Part shown: one piece after another, positions 1-13,200 of the stretch
Layout of the letters: each line of letters opens with the position of its first letter
How positions within the stretch are numbered: the stretch's first letter is position 1
Assembly: GCA_963930775.1 (NCBI GenBank)
Contig: OZ005697.1
Span: 7,772,292-7,836,291, forward strand
Direction: 5' to 3'
Source: Cliona cf. orientalis
Lineage: Eukaryota > Porifera > Demospongiae > Clionaida > Clionaidae
DNA: 64,000 bases
The notes under the pieces: model-generated
Told to the model about the DNA's origin: nothing
Databases searched by the model: none
The model's input: only the letters and a program-made list of their open reading frames with translations
Program-made: the position numbers and the translations under genes

Positions 1-719
1 AAGGCATGTAAATCAAAAGTAAGACATAAAAGACAAAATTAAAGAGTATACATCCAGTGCTGTTTACTGAGTACATGTACAATGGTCACTTAACATGCAC
101 AGTTTTGTCTGTATGTTTTACAATGAAATCTGCTAGTGCATGCTAATGAGCTATAGGCAACAATTCATTTCTTTAATCATGAAAGGGCTAAATTTGTACA
201 ATCAATCATCAGCACTTGTTAGCTAATTCTTATGCACAGAACTATATCTATACCTCTGCCAAAGTTGGTATATCTATAGCTTTTACGAGACCTATGAATA
301 TGTGACTATACATAATTATGGCAAAACAAACCATAACTATTATATGTTGCACACATGACATTTTGAGTTGGGGTCACCATTACCAACTATGATCTTTGAA
401 CTATACTGACCCTACAAATTTGAAATTGTTAGCATACCAGACAGTCAGTAAACTAGCCTTAAGTGCACTGAACACATATTATTATTATACTCAACCACAG
501 GCACTTGGATATTGGTGCTTCAACTAGGCTGCCAGAGTGCAGCTTTTGTCTCCATTATTTGTATCCATGGATACTACCAAGCTTGGTCTCATGCTCCAAG
601 CTATGAAGTTGTAGGTGACTATTACAGATAGGCACCTCCTCTTGACCAATCAGATCACAGTATTTGTTACAACTATGATATAATTACATTTTAATGCTGC
701 CTAAGATCAATGATATTAC
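1..719. other. Left-edge intron, no exon seen
   Basis: AT-rich sequence downstream of SRCR exon 21. I looked for the CxxGDIRL start of another domain on the minus strand and found none. The next exon must lie beyond the window. Confidence 0.5.
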
Positions 720-1246
720 CTATGCATTCTATGCCAGCATCATTTTGATGTGAGCACCGCGTTGATATAGATGGGTAGCAGTTAGTCAGAGAGTCCTCAG
801 CTCCACGACAGCGGTAGTAAAAAGTTGGCCCTCTCCCAGCACCATAGTAACCACCAAGGGTAACTGTTGGATCTGTATTATCATAGGATAGGATAACTAA
901 AAAACTTCCTGCAATGCATCGATCAGTAACTATCGTGTAACACAGTACAAAAGCAATAATCAAGAAATTAATCTGATTTTTACTTTAGCTAGCTACTTTG
1001 GCCAACATAAAACACAAGATTAAACTAAACCACACGCCTAACAATGTTATGATAATTGAAATTATTAAATTTTACCATTTGATGTAATTCCTAGTTGTCT
1101 GCATGCAACTCTGGCTGTACTTGCTGAAACGTCACATGTAGTAGACCACGTCTGATTGATACAAACTTCAATCCGACCTCTATCAGATGAAGAACCACCA
1201 ACTAGTCTAATGTCCCCATTTGTGCAATTTTCTGTACTGCCACTCA
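720..1246 (-). CDS. SRCR domain 10 (exons 20-21)
   Basis: First half 1246-1076 ([35 protein letters not shown]), with WSTTC replacing WGTVC. Second half 908-720 ([27 protein letters not shown]). The exon ends at a GTAATA donor in phase 1, so coding continues left of the window. Confidence 0.87.
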
Positions 1247-4200
1247 CTACAATAATTATAAAGTTGACAAGTTAAAGCGATTACATTAAGTCCTTCTTAA
1301 TCCACGAGCACAGAATTCTAAAGGATTTGGAGCAAAAATGCTCTCTTTCAAATAATTAAGACTAAAGCTTCACATGCTGCATCTAAATCTGCACTACATT
1401 AAATGTCATATCACGGGCCCATTAAATAATACCAATTAATTTGCAAAACCCCAATAATTGCGATTAACCTGCTATCTATCATAACGATGATTACAATAAT
1501 TACTCCTTTTGATATATATCTATCATCATCATACCTAAACATTGGACACTTGCATAGGAACAGTAGGAAACATCTGTTAGTAAATATTGGCAGTCTAGAA
1601 CTGACGCCTCATCTCCCATACATCGGAGGGACTGAATACGAGGACGGCCCTGTGGTTGACCACTATTACTATATGGTAATGCTACTGAGCCTGCATTGAA
1701 TAATTGCATATTATGTGAGATATGCGACTATATCAAAGAATGTGATACGTTTTATATAAGCATACACACATGCCTACTCAGCATGTTACACATGCACTTG
1801 TCTAAGCAGAAATTAATTCGTGCACGTGGGGGATTTGGGAACACATGGGGCAACAATTTTATATGAGCACACAGAATATGTAAATTATAGTCTAAAACAT
1901 TTGATGGCGGGGATTGTTGATTCATATAAAGATATGATCCTTGTAATTGTAGCTATAGGGACGCCAAACAGGTACAAATGCAATGACTAATACCTCATCT
2001 CCCAATGTTTGTACAGGGAAGCCATGCACTTGCAATGTGTTATGCCCATTCACGTACATGCATATTTATGCTATAAACATTATTATTATGCCGGGAGAGG
2101 TACATGCATATATGAGGAGATCCTGGTAAAATGTCGACGCACTTGACAGTGGCGGATCCAGGGGGGGTAAGGGGGGTGCAAGTGTACCCCCCTTTGGGCT
2201 GCATCTAAAACTAAGAAGTATTGATGATGAACTAAATGGAACCCCCCTTTCTGGCTATATAACTAAGAAAACTCCTACTATGGCTCACCTTAGAATGCTT
2301 TAGAAGAAAATTCGTTCGAAAACAGATCGATTGGACTGGTAGGGCTGGTAGTTTGTCTCAAAAACGATCGAAAAAGGGCGTGGTTTTGCCCCAAAGTGGG
2401 CGTGGCTTCTAAAATTTTGCGCGCGCTTCGCGCGCAAGAGTGTACTACAACCCCCCTTTTAGAAATCCTGGATCCGCCACTGCTTGAGCTTTACAATCTA
2501 ACACCCATTGTGTTTTATTTGTGCTCGTAGACTTACCATGTGGGAAATAGCCCAACTGTCGACAAATTACATCAGCATCATGACGATCCCAGTCATCATC
2601 ACGACAAATATATCCCCACTCGCCTGATATACACACTTCTGCGTTCCCACTACCAAAAGTACGAATCTCACCATGATTGCAGGGCACTAATTAGAATACA
2701 AAAAGGTGAAAAGAAAGAGTAACGCATATCATACAAAACTTAATTATACCCATAGGCTTGCACATAAGAGGCAGCCCCAAGAGATAACAATTGCAGAAAT
2801 GGGTAGAAATGATAGGCTAGCTTACAAGATGACAAACAAGACAGTAATAGATAAGTCATCCCTATACCGTATTCTCACGAAAAAGGGCCCACTATGGAAT
2901 GTCCGCCCACCCCCCAGTTTAGCCTCGATTTCTTTCTAAGGTCTAAAACTTATTTGAAAGAGTGCCTACCTAGCACAAGCATTGCAAATAGGAAATTCCC
3001 ATTGTCTAGATAGCTTGAGGATGTGGTGAGACTGGTTTACACACACTACAAGCTGCAAATTACACTGCTGCACAATGGTTTACACTAGTACAAGATGCTT
3101 AGCACACGATGTCATGCACTATAATAATTTGCACTGCTTTGCACGCTTTGTAGTGCCCAATATTGATACCTGCAATGCCGGTCCATGCAGTTTGAGCCTA
3201 ATGTAAGATGCACCGTCTATGGGCCCTTTTTCGGGAGACTACAGTATATTTTTCACTTAGTTACTTAAAATAATCTGTGGAGATATATTATGTTGCTTGT
3301 GTGCTTTTATAGCCTACTATCCTTAATTCTTTGTTTTGTTGTAATTCTTTGCTTACCTTTCCTTAATTACCCCGCGCGCATGCGCAAGGGGTAAAGCAAT
3401 CGGTTTGTCTGTCTGTCGTCGTTGTCGTTGTCGTCGTTGTCGGCACGAAAATCGCCAGATCTGGCATTCTAGGCATCTATGCGTGCTGTAAGTAACACTA
3501 GTCGGTAGATATTGGTGAAAAACTGGTATGTACGCGCTTCGAATTGCTCAAAAAGGCTTACTGGTGCTGCAAATCGTGCATTTTCTGTTCAGCTTGTCTG
3601 TGGTTTATTGACCACACCCACTCTTTAGCATAAAAGTATGCTGATGCGACTGCGCATGCTCAAACTCGATGTTGGAAAGGGTCGTCAAGTCATGAAACAG
3701 CTATACCTCAATACTGTGCTACAGTAGCTACAGAGCGCGCGGGGTATGTGCTCTACAGAGCTCTAGTTCCTTGTGTAATCACTTAATATTTAAGCAAGCA
3801 ACGAACTAAGTAGATAATACTGTCATAATACCGTAAATCTGGAAATTTTCGTTGTAAAAATATTTTCGTAGTCGATGGCGGCTACGAAAATTAATCTTAC
3901 AAAAATTAACTCGCACTATCAACACTAACATGGTAAGGGATCATTCCTACGAAAATTTTTTTACACGAAAATTTTTCATACGAAAGTTTCTTGACACGAA
4001 AATTTCCAGATCTACGGTGTATTTTGTAGGCTACCTGCTGTCATTATGTTAGGTAAAAATGTTCAGAGAAAAGAAGGCAAATTGGGATATATATATAATT
4101 CAAACCAGTGTGCTTAGCTTGGCAGGCAGAACTTAGATCATTTGGAAACTAAGATAGTTGAAGCTTCTATGTTTTCATGTTCTTGCTTATATAAAATTTA

Positions 4201-7200
4201 AAAAAAGCTGCTATGCCATGCCATGCCTGCACAGACAATTCACATTGTTGCTCCACCCACAATTCTTATATGTCGCGTTTGGCCATGGTTTGGCTAACAG
4301 ACGTTTGTAAGTATGGAGAGACTAAACAAGATGACCCGTTTGGAATTCCAATTAAGCATCAGAGGCATAATTTCACGCCAAGTTTTTAAATGCATCTGGA
4401 CGCCCTTCATAGGAGAGACATATCCATGTTCTTGGGAGACTTCTAACCTTTGTGATCCGTTTACTGTGAAAGTACTGATATCGAAGACGAACGAGATAGT
4501 TGGTCATTCACCAGCATGAGAAAGGATTACAAGTAGTTCTCTACATGCAGCATATTCTTCTTCAGCACTTCAAATCAGCGATATGATTTAGAACTTTGAT
4601 TCAGTTCACACGTTCATGTTCATATTTTAGATTTGCGTGCGTACGTATATGCTGCACTAGCTGGTTGTGCTTGTGCTGCACAGCACGTAGCATGCCCACC
4701 ATTTAAAGTTTCTAAATTTTGTGTGGAAATTTTTCACGATCGGAAGTCAATTCATACATAATATATGGTGGCAAAAAGTTTGGAGCTATATATAGCAATC
4801 TCATGGGTGGATTTGGGGGCGGGGGAGTGCTAGGGTTGCACCCCCCCCCCCCCCCCCCCCCCCCCAAATGGTCTGACTTATAGTATAAAATACAGCACTA
4901 CTGAAGTGCTTAGCCATGCAGATGCTATATAGCAAAGAGCTTGGTGGTAGTATATAGTGGGCACGTTCTATAAACCACTCCCTAGATAAGCTGTGGCGAT
5001 GTGTGAGGTTTGCACTTGTTGGAGTGCTTGCTAGAGCCTAGTACAGCACTATGGCTAGGTAGCTTGAGGTAATTAAATGGGTGTGATTTTAATTAAGTGG
5101 GCATGGCCTAAAAAGTTTCGCCCACAGTAGTACTACAATCCCACCATTCTAAAAATCCTAGATCTGCCCTTGAATCTGTAATATTTTCTTACTACAATGA
5201 TATTATATTACTCACATGGACATTCCAGTACAAGGGCGACACTGGGTGGACAAGACGAAGTGGAAACTACACTTGTAGTCACACCTGATGGATTGCTACA
5301 AACACTCAGATTCCTATCATCTGAACTACATCTGAAGGTTGAATAGATTGGAGGACTGTTCATGGTTGTAAAATCAGATGAAGTGGTAATTCCTGTGATT
5401 AAATGAAATTAATACATTGGTCATAATGACTATTTTAATTATTTCTTTCATAGTTCAAGATACTCTTACGATACCATGAATTTTCACTCAGTACAAACTT
5501 TGCAGTTAGTACGGACATTTTAACTGCCATAAAAAAAATCAAAAATATCAACCAAGAACATTGTAGCCCCAGCTAGTTGATTTCTCTTACCATAGACCTA
5601 CTAAAAATTTCAGACCCATAATAAATACGGGGTAACAACTCCTTGAATTAAGTTTCATAATAAGACATGAGGTGCATGTACTAATGCAGTAGATGTGTCA
5701 GTGAGCATGATCAAGTATGGATATGGTCACTTAATCTCTCTGGCCAGACACTCACAGAACATTTACCTTCCCCACCGTGATAGTCTGGCTAGTGAGACTA
5801 GTGGCCATGCCGACCATCTTGAAGTACAATTCGTAGGCATTCTCTCACGGCCATTACACAAAATTATGCTTGCATGCATGCTATTATTAATACATTAATT
5901 ATATAGCACAATAATCAGAACAGAACAGACCACGGGGCAGTTTATTTGTATCGTTACTCACCAGAACGAGAGCTGTTAAATCCAAGCATTCTGCACATAA
6001 CTGGTAAATCATAGCTGTTGAAAGCGTTTCGACATACGGATCCCCAAACTCCTCTTCTACAAATTTCAACTCGACCTTTGTTGCGCAAATTATACCCAGA
6101 TACACGAATGTCTCCATCCCAACAGTTAGTAGATTGAACACCATCTAAAGTTATGATAATTCAAGCATTAGTTTATGGGTACAGTTTATATCACAAACGC
6201 AGATGATGCATCAGTTTTAAGCAATTCTTTAAAAAAGGTTCTCATACCTGGAAGACAAATCACTGACGTATCATAACTAGAAGAGCTACATCCACCAAGA
6301 GTGTTTGTGGTATTGTAACGACAGTTAACTATATTGGTCTCATTTCCAAAGCACTCAGGTTGGTACATACGATAACTGTACCTACTGTCCCTCCAAGCTC
6401 CCCTTAGGGCAATTGCACCTGCGTAATACAGAGACAGTGAATCAATAGCTGTCTTGAAAGCAAAAAAGCATGTAATTATGTCCATCTGGATTTGACTTGA
6501 AATTTAATTGCAACAGCTACCTCCACCTTGCAAAGCTATAACAATAATTGTGAATGATAAAATGTTAAGCACGAGTGCATGTAGTACTGATAGTGTGCAC
6601 TCTTTTGTGGTTACAATTGTGAATCATGCACATTCATGCCCAATTACAAATACAGCAGGTGGAATATAACTTTTATGCATGACAAACTTATGCAAATTCA
6701 TCAAAACGAGCCTCTTAACAAATTTACGTTGTGCATTCTAGTGTTTTATGCATCGTAAATTTGTAGCTTTAAGGTATTTGCACTGTGTCAGATTCAGAAA
6801 TGTGATTGCTCCTTTGTTACCATGAGGTGAGAAACCCAGCTGACGACAGACGACAGAGGCGAAGTTAGCTTCAAGTTCTCCTCCACATACTTTACCCCAC
6901 CGTCCATTCACACACACATTGATAACTCCAGCTGATGTACAGCTTGTTGAACTGAGCTCAACGTCACCATTATTGCAAATTGCTGCAGATACACATCATT
7001 AAATGAAATTAGTGGCTCCACTTGCCTCATTCCCATGCATGGGATAGGTATCCAATGAAACCTTAATGCACCATTGGTATGGATCTCAAAGATTATGGGA
7101 TGCAGTTTTAATTTCGCGCACATGATAATTAATCTCTATAATAAAACATTGGGCAGTAAATACTAGAAATTTTAGCATCAGTTTTCATGCAGTTAAAATG

Positions 7201-10200
7201 CCAAGTGACCTTATACTTATGGTTTGTTTTAATAGTACAACAATAGAAGATTGTACAGCAATAGCCACTCATGCTGCTACATTGTCAACTCTCAAGTGAA
7301 AATGTAATATGATTGAAGCCAAAACGCCACATTTGACCCTCAAGGGTATTAAAAGCTAGCTGCTGGAAGTGTAGCTCGTAGGTACACTATGATCATGCTG
7401 TATAGGCAAAACTGACTGCTGCATGTGGACCAAGGCCAGATGATATTATTCAACTTGGGTTTAGCTCAGCCTGGAGAAACAATCACATGCAGGCAAAATG
7501 AAAACTGGAAATAGCTATAAGTTCATAGCTAACACTCATTGTGAGTTTGACAGTATTTTATTATTATTCATGAAACTCTATCCCATAACTTTAGGTATAC
7601 ATATTATGCAAGACATCCTTCAAGTTTGAATGTGTTCATGGGACTGCATGCACGATCATTCATTCAACATGCCAAGAGTTTACACTGAAATGAAATTTGG
7701 ACCAAAATTTAATGTCCAGCTGAGTACTAAAATTAATACAATGAGCGGTAAAGAGGCGTTTACCATGGAGGTGCTCATTCATCCTATATTGCCATGATTA
7801 TAATATTATGGCTATGCATTATCATATCCAGGCCAGATATATACAACTGAATGTGGACCAAGAGACTACACAAACTTAAACAGCTTTACTACTTTGGACG
7901 CAACTGGCAGCTACTAAAGTATTTGTCTACATGAAGTGTAAAAATAATCTTTGTACCTGTGCAATTTATAGATATGTCATCAAAATGATTACAGCGTGAG
8001 TATTCTGGGTTTCGGCTGAATTGGCAATCACTAAGAGCTGATTCGGAGCCTGAACAACTTGTACTGAAGTGGAAGATTGGTCCACTACCAACTCCACCAT
8101 GCTGAGGTGATGTATCATCCTGTACATATCCTGAAAATAATTATTAAATAATCATGATAGTTCAAAGCTTAGCCTAATAATGATGTGGCTTTAACTTCTG
8201 TCTGTGTTGATAGTAGCCAAACTGTACTAGAGCACCACAGACCCTTCCATTTACTTCTATGTTGATAGCAGATAAACAATACTATAGCGCCATGGAGCGT
8301 TCTCCTCATTCGTATCTGTGTTGATAGCAGCCGAAACTGTACTAGAGCACCACAGATCCTTCATCCTATCAACATTAGTAAGCTAGCTGGAAGAAGAACA
8401 CCCAAGGCAGCTGCTGGGAATTGAATCCAGGGCCTCCTGCTGCAGGTGCTCTGACCACTAAGCCACGCTCCCCACAGCCACCCAAGCAATTCAGCTCCAG
8501 CTTTAAGGGTGACAGACAACCCAAACTGATGCTCAAGGAGTCTACTGGGATAATTAAATCACCAAGCATAAAACACCAACACCAGTGAAAGTGTGATGAG
8601 CATACAGCATAGCATTGGTAGTATACATTTATTACCGATAGGAAGAAATCCAAGTTGACGACAGGCTACAGTTGTATCAGATGAGCCCCAGGATTCACTG
8701 CATATAGTACCCCAAGCATTGTTGTAGCAAACCTCAAGTCGACCAGAGTTCTCTGTAGCTCTTCCAGCAAATCTGAGATCTCCATCAGAGCAATTGGCAT
8801 ACACTGTACTTTCATCTGTCAAAAAAGTGAGCACCTTTAATGTTTTATTCAATCACTACTCTTACGGCAGCTAACGGTAAGTAGTCATAACAGTGAATAA
8901 AGTTAACTTTAAGCCACAAATCAAGAAAATTGAACTGCTTCATGCTTGAAGAATATTATGTTAGCATGCCAATATGGATGGGCAACTACCGTATGGCTAG
9001 AAATTTTCAAGGACTAAAATTTTCGCTGTTTTCGTGGATCAACCATGAACCTTGAAAATTTTATCCTCGAAATTTTTACACTAAATAGAATGTATTCGCA
9101 TGTGCCATCACCATCATGTACGCCGCGCCGCGCCGGCCGGGGTGCGTGCATGCGCGACTTCTCACAGCACTTTCGCCTGGTATGTACAGATCATATCAGC
9201 TGTTGTGTAAAAAAAAAACATTATTCATGGCTCTTTATCTGTACTTCCAAGCTTCAAACAAGGTGAACTATAAGCTACCAGATCCTCGTGGTCCTCTCTC
9301 TCGAGTCGTACCTTCGTCGTCCATTGCATCTGCCAATGAGAAAGTGAAGAGTTTGATAGGCAACAAGAAACACGACTAGTCTTTGCCTACAGCGACCCAG
9401 ATCTCTTGATAAACATGGTAGCCATGCACCATCGACTCTAAAGAGTGCTCACATCAAGGGTGTAGAGCGTATTGACCCCCTTTCAGGGGTCTATACACCC
9501 TTGCTCACATACAGCTTCGACTTCCATTGTTTTTTTGAGAATCACACTCTCTGTTTGTATCTCATCCACCGTTGTTGGGCTTTCTACCATACTCAGGCAC
9601 ACTAACGACTGGGACCTGCGCGATAGTTTCTATGGTATTTTTGCACCACTAGGCCAATTAAAGCAAACATTTAAGTTTGCTCACAATTAAGCCCAATACA
9701 TGTAGTTAAACTTAAACAAACCGTTATTTAAATTTTAACACATTATAGTAGCTCGTGTAACTTACGCTGACAGTAAACACCAGCCTCCTGATTGTTTCGA
9801 CCACCACATATATTGGAAGCACTGCTGCTTGCACTGAAGCATTCAAGTAGGGATGTTTCGTTGCCATTGCACCTTATATCATAGCTTACAAAGGGAAGGG
9901 AACTTCGAGAATTAGTGAACTGGTTCAAAGTAGCAATAGCACCTGCATGATACATGTATTTATGAATAGAAAATAGAACAATGGTACTACGTATTTATAC
10001 TGTTGTGTGGCTCACTCAGGCGATAATAGCCAATTTGGGAACATATGTTTGTTATTCCAAAAGATTGGTAAGGTTTTTCTGGCAATAATATTTAAAGTCA
10101 TTATGGTACCAACCTAAACCACACATGCGTACTTCATGCCTACAATTCAGAGTCTGATACAATCAGCTTACCAAATATATGCTCTAGCTATATAATATTA

Positions 10201-13200
10201 TAATACTATTGTGGTCCACTCACCACCTAATACGGTAGACTTGGGTTGTTAAGCGCAACTTTCCTATAAGTGCACATTATTTCATAAGTGCATATTTCCT
10301 TCCTGGTTTTACTACTTGTTGTGAAGCGCATGCCGGTTAAAACAAGCATAACTTCGTGTTGCAGTACCAGAGATTGCCCGGCAATCAAGCTGTGTAACTC
10401 TTCGAGCGTCTAGTCATCAAAAGAGAAGATTTTCCCCGACCGTGGCAAACGATCATGTCCCATGCACTCGGCTCAAGGTATACCACATAAGAGGCATGGG
10501 GTGGTACTGATGGGTGGTGCTATGTATGAATCACTTTTTTTATAAGTGCACACTTTTTTATATGTGCATATTTTCCTATCGTTCAGACGTATCAGCGCAT
10601 GCGCTTAATAACCCGAGTCTACGGTAGCTAGTAAGTTACATTTGCTTGCAGTATCAACAGTGCATTTATACATAATATTATCATACCGTAAACTCTGGTT
10701 AATAAGCGCATGCGCTTATAGCGGTAAACCGAACGACAGTATGCGCTTAATAAAGGATATGCGCTTATATGGCACATAACCACGCCCACAAACGTTTGGG
10801 CACGTGATGGATGCAAGCGGTAGCGCCAGCACTAGCGCTCGATCGATCGAGCGTTTTAGCGTTTACAGCTAGCTGCCGCTCAAGATGACGAGTGCTGGCG
10901 ATTTGTCTGAAACTCGATCTTCTTGCATGACAGCTTTATTCGTGGCCATCATTTCTCCCAAGATATCTGGACTCCACATACTATCCAGACGGTCAAGGTC
11001 AGGTTCATTGAACGCCACGCCTATTAAGCGCATGCGCTTAATAAACAATAGCTTATGATGAGAAGAGAGCATGCGCTTAATAAATAATGTGCGCTTAATA
11101 GCGAGGTGCGCTTAATAACCAGAGTTTACGGTATTATAACGAAATAGGGAAGAAGTTACAGAGTTTAGGCACAAGCACCTACGGTTGATCATTCACTACC
11201 ATGCAACCCATAGCACAAATATATTTATATTTGCATTAATTCAGACATTGCATGTACATGATCACAATAATGGGTAAACTCCACATTTTTGGAAATTGCT
11301 GAGTAAGCAAGCATGCATGATAAGAAATTATATGGCAGAGGCAGTTTGGCACGTCAGTTTTTCATAATAATTTATTGCCAATCACTCATGCCCACACCGT
11401 TGTCGAAGTGCTGCCTGTCCCCCATTGTACGGTGTCCCCCTGGACACACTACACTAGAGCGACGGGTCCCCTGGACACATATATATGACCCTAGAGTGCA
11501 ATGTCCACTTCTGTGTGACACATGACACATCCTCCGTATGCATGCGCACAAACGAATATTTACCTGCGCATTGGCGGACTCTATAAAGCCAGAGATAATC
11601 GTTTTGACATCCGTTGAGCCATCAACGTGCTGCCTATATAAAAAATGAGTACTCTCCACAAAAGAGTGCCTGTTTATCTAGTTTGCAGACTGCCATGCAT
11701 GGAATACGTATGACAAAGAGAGGGGTCGATCCTCTGATCAAATACCAGTCATGTAAATCTTGGTGTCATCAGTCATGTTTGAACATTAGTAATGATGAAC
11801 AAATCTGGTAATTTTTTTGTGATTTCTGTTACTTTGAACATGATGCCGTTTTGTTATAACTATTATCCTGTATCTATCCTTTTCCAGCATTGTCATTGTA
11901 TAATATCATTATTATTATTATTATTATCAAGTATAATAATAAAAATGTATTTTCACTGTGAGCCTGAGGGGACACCTAACCCTATAGTCTTAGAGGACAC
12001 AGAGCTCTAGTGTCAGTGGTCCTAAGGGGACATTCTACTCTAGCGAAGCATGTCCCCGGAGACATATTATAGCCCTATAGGGTACAATGTCTGGGGGACA
12101 GTTTTAGGGGAGGGTCATGTGACACTTATGACAACGTATTACAACAACATGTAATATACTGACCATCCTTAGCCCTATATGCAATCAAAACCAGTCCTTA
12201 CCATATTGAGAAAATCCTGACAGGCGACAAGCAACACTGGCATCGACGTTATCCCAACGCTGATTACAAATTATGCCCCGAGTTCTGTCACTCAAGCACA
12301 CTTCTACTCTTCCATAGGGTCTATAGTAGCTTCTTCCAGGATCACTCATCAAACGAACTTCGCCAGGTTCACAAGCAGCTACAATAAAAAATAAACTGAT
12401 CAATGCAAGTGCATGCTACTATAGCAATAATATTAATTTGTTGCAAAACTAAGATGCAGTCTATAGACTCAGATGCATTAAGGTATGGGACATACCTATA
12501 CTTTATGTTAAAAACATGGACTATAAAACTTATTGTATCTGGACAGTACTTTGAGACATGTTTGTCAGATTTGAGTTTATGAACATTTCTAATTTAGGCC
12601 CAGCAGAAGACAGCCTATAGTTCCCCTCTCAACTACGTGAGGTACTTAAACTGTTGCTAAAACATATCTATATGGTAGGATTGATAAAAGCCTTGATCTT
12701 GAGCATGGTATCAACTTGTTCACTCAACAAGCCTCTGAATCCACTATCAGTTCATATTATATTTCTTGTTACTGCTAACCTACTAGCAATCAGATCCACT
12801 TCCCCTATGAAGCAGAGGTATTGAATGTTCCAATGAATCGCTTCTCACAGCTATTAACAATTATTGTCTTCTGCTCCAGAAAAACGATCAATAGCTACTT
12901 GGCTACTAGCTGCCTTGTCATGCACTCAATACAAAAAATATGGGGAGCGATCATGTGCACACATGCTAGTAATATACATATTATGATATGCAAAATGTAA
13001 TGATATTCATGAGCAGAAATGACCAGTATATGCGGCAATTATCAATTATTATTCTTATGAGATGATGTCTTTGCAATAGTACAAAGTATAGATATTCTTT
13101 AGAAAGTGTTTAAACACTTACGTAGACATCTGACTCCAACATCAGTACTGTGACTTCTGCATGCTCCATATCTCCTAGTTTGAGGTATGGAATAGCGACA

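Noticed and set aside
8375-8490. A functional tRNA gene on the minus strand
   Set aside because: A and B boxes are present, but the acceptor and other stems do not close; it is the head of a SINE.
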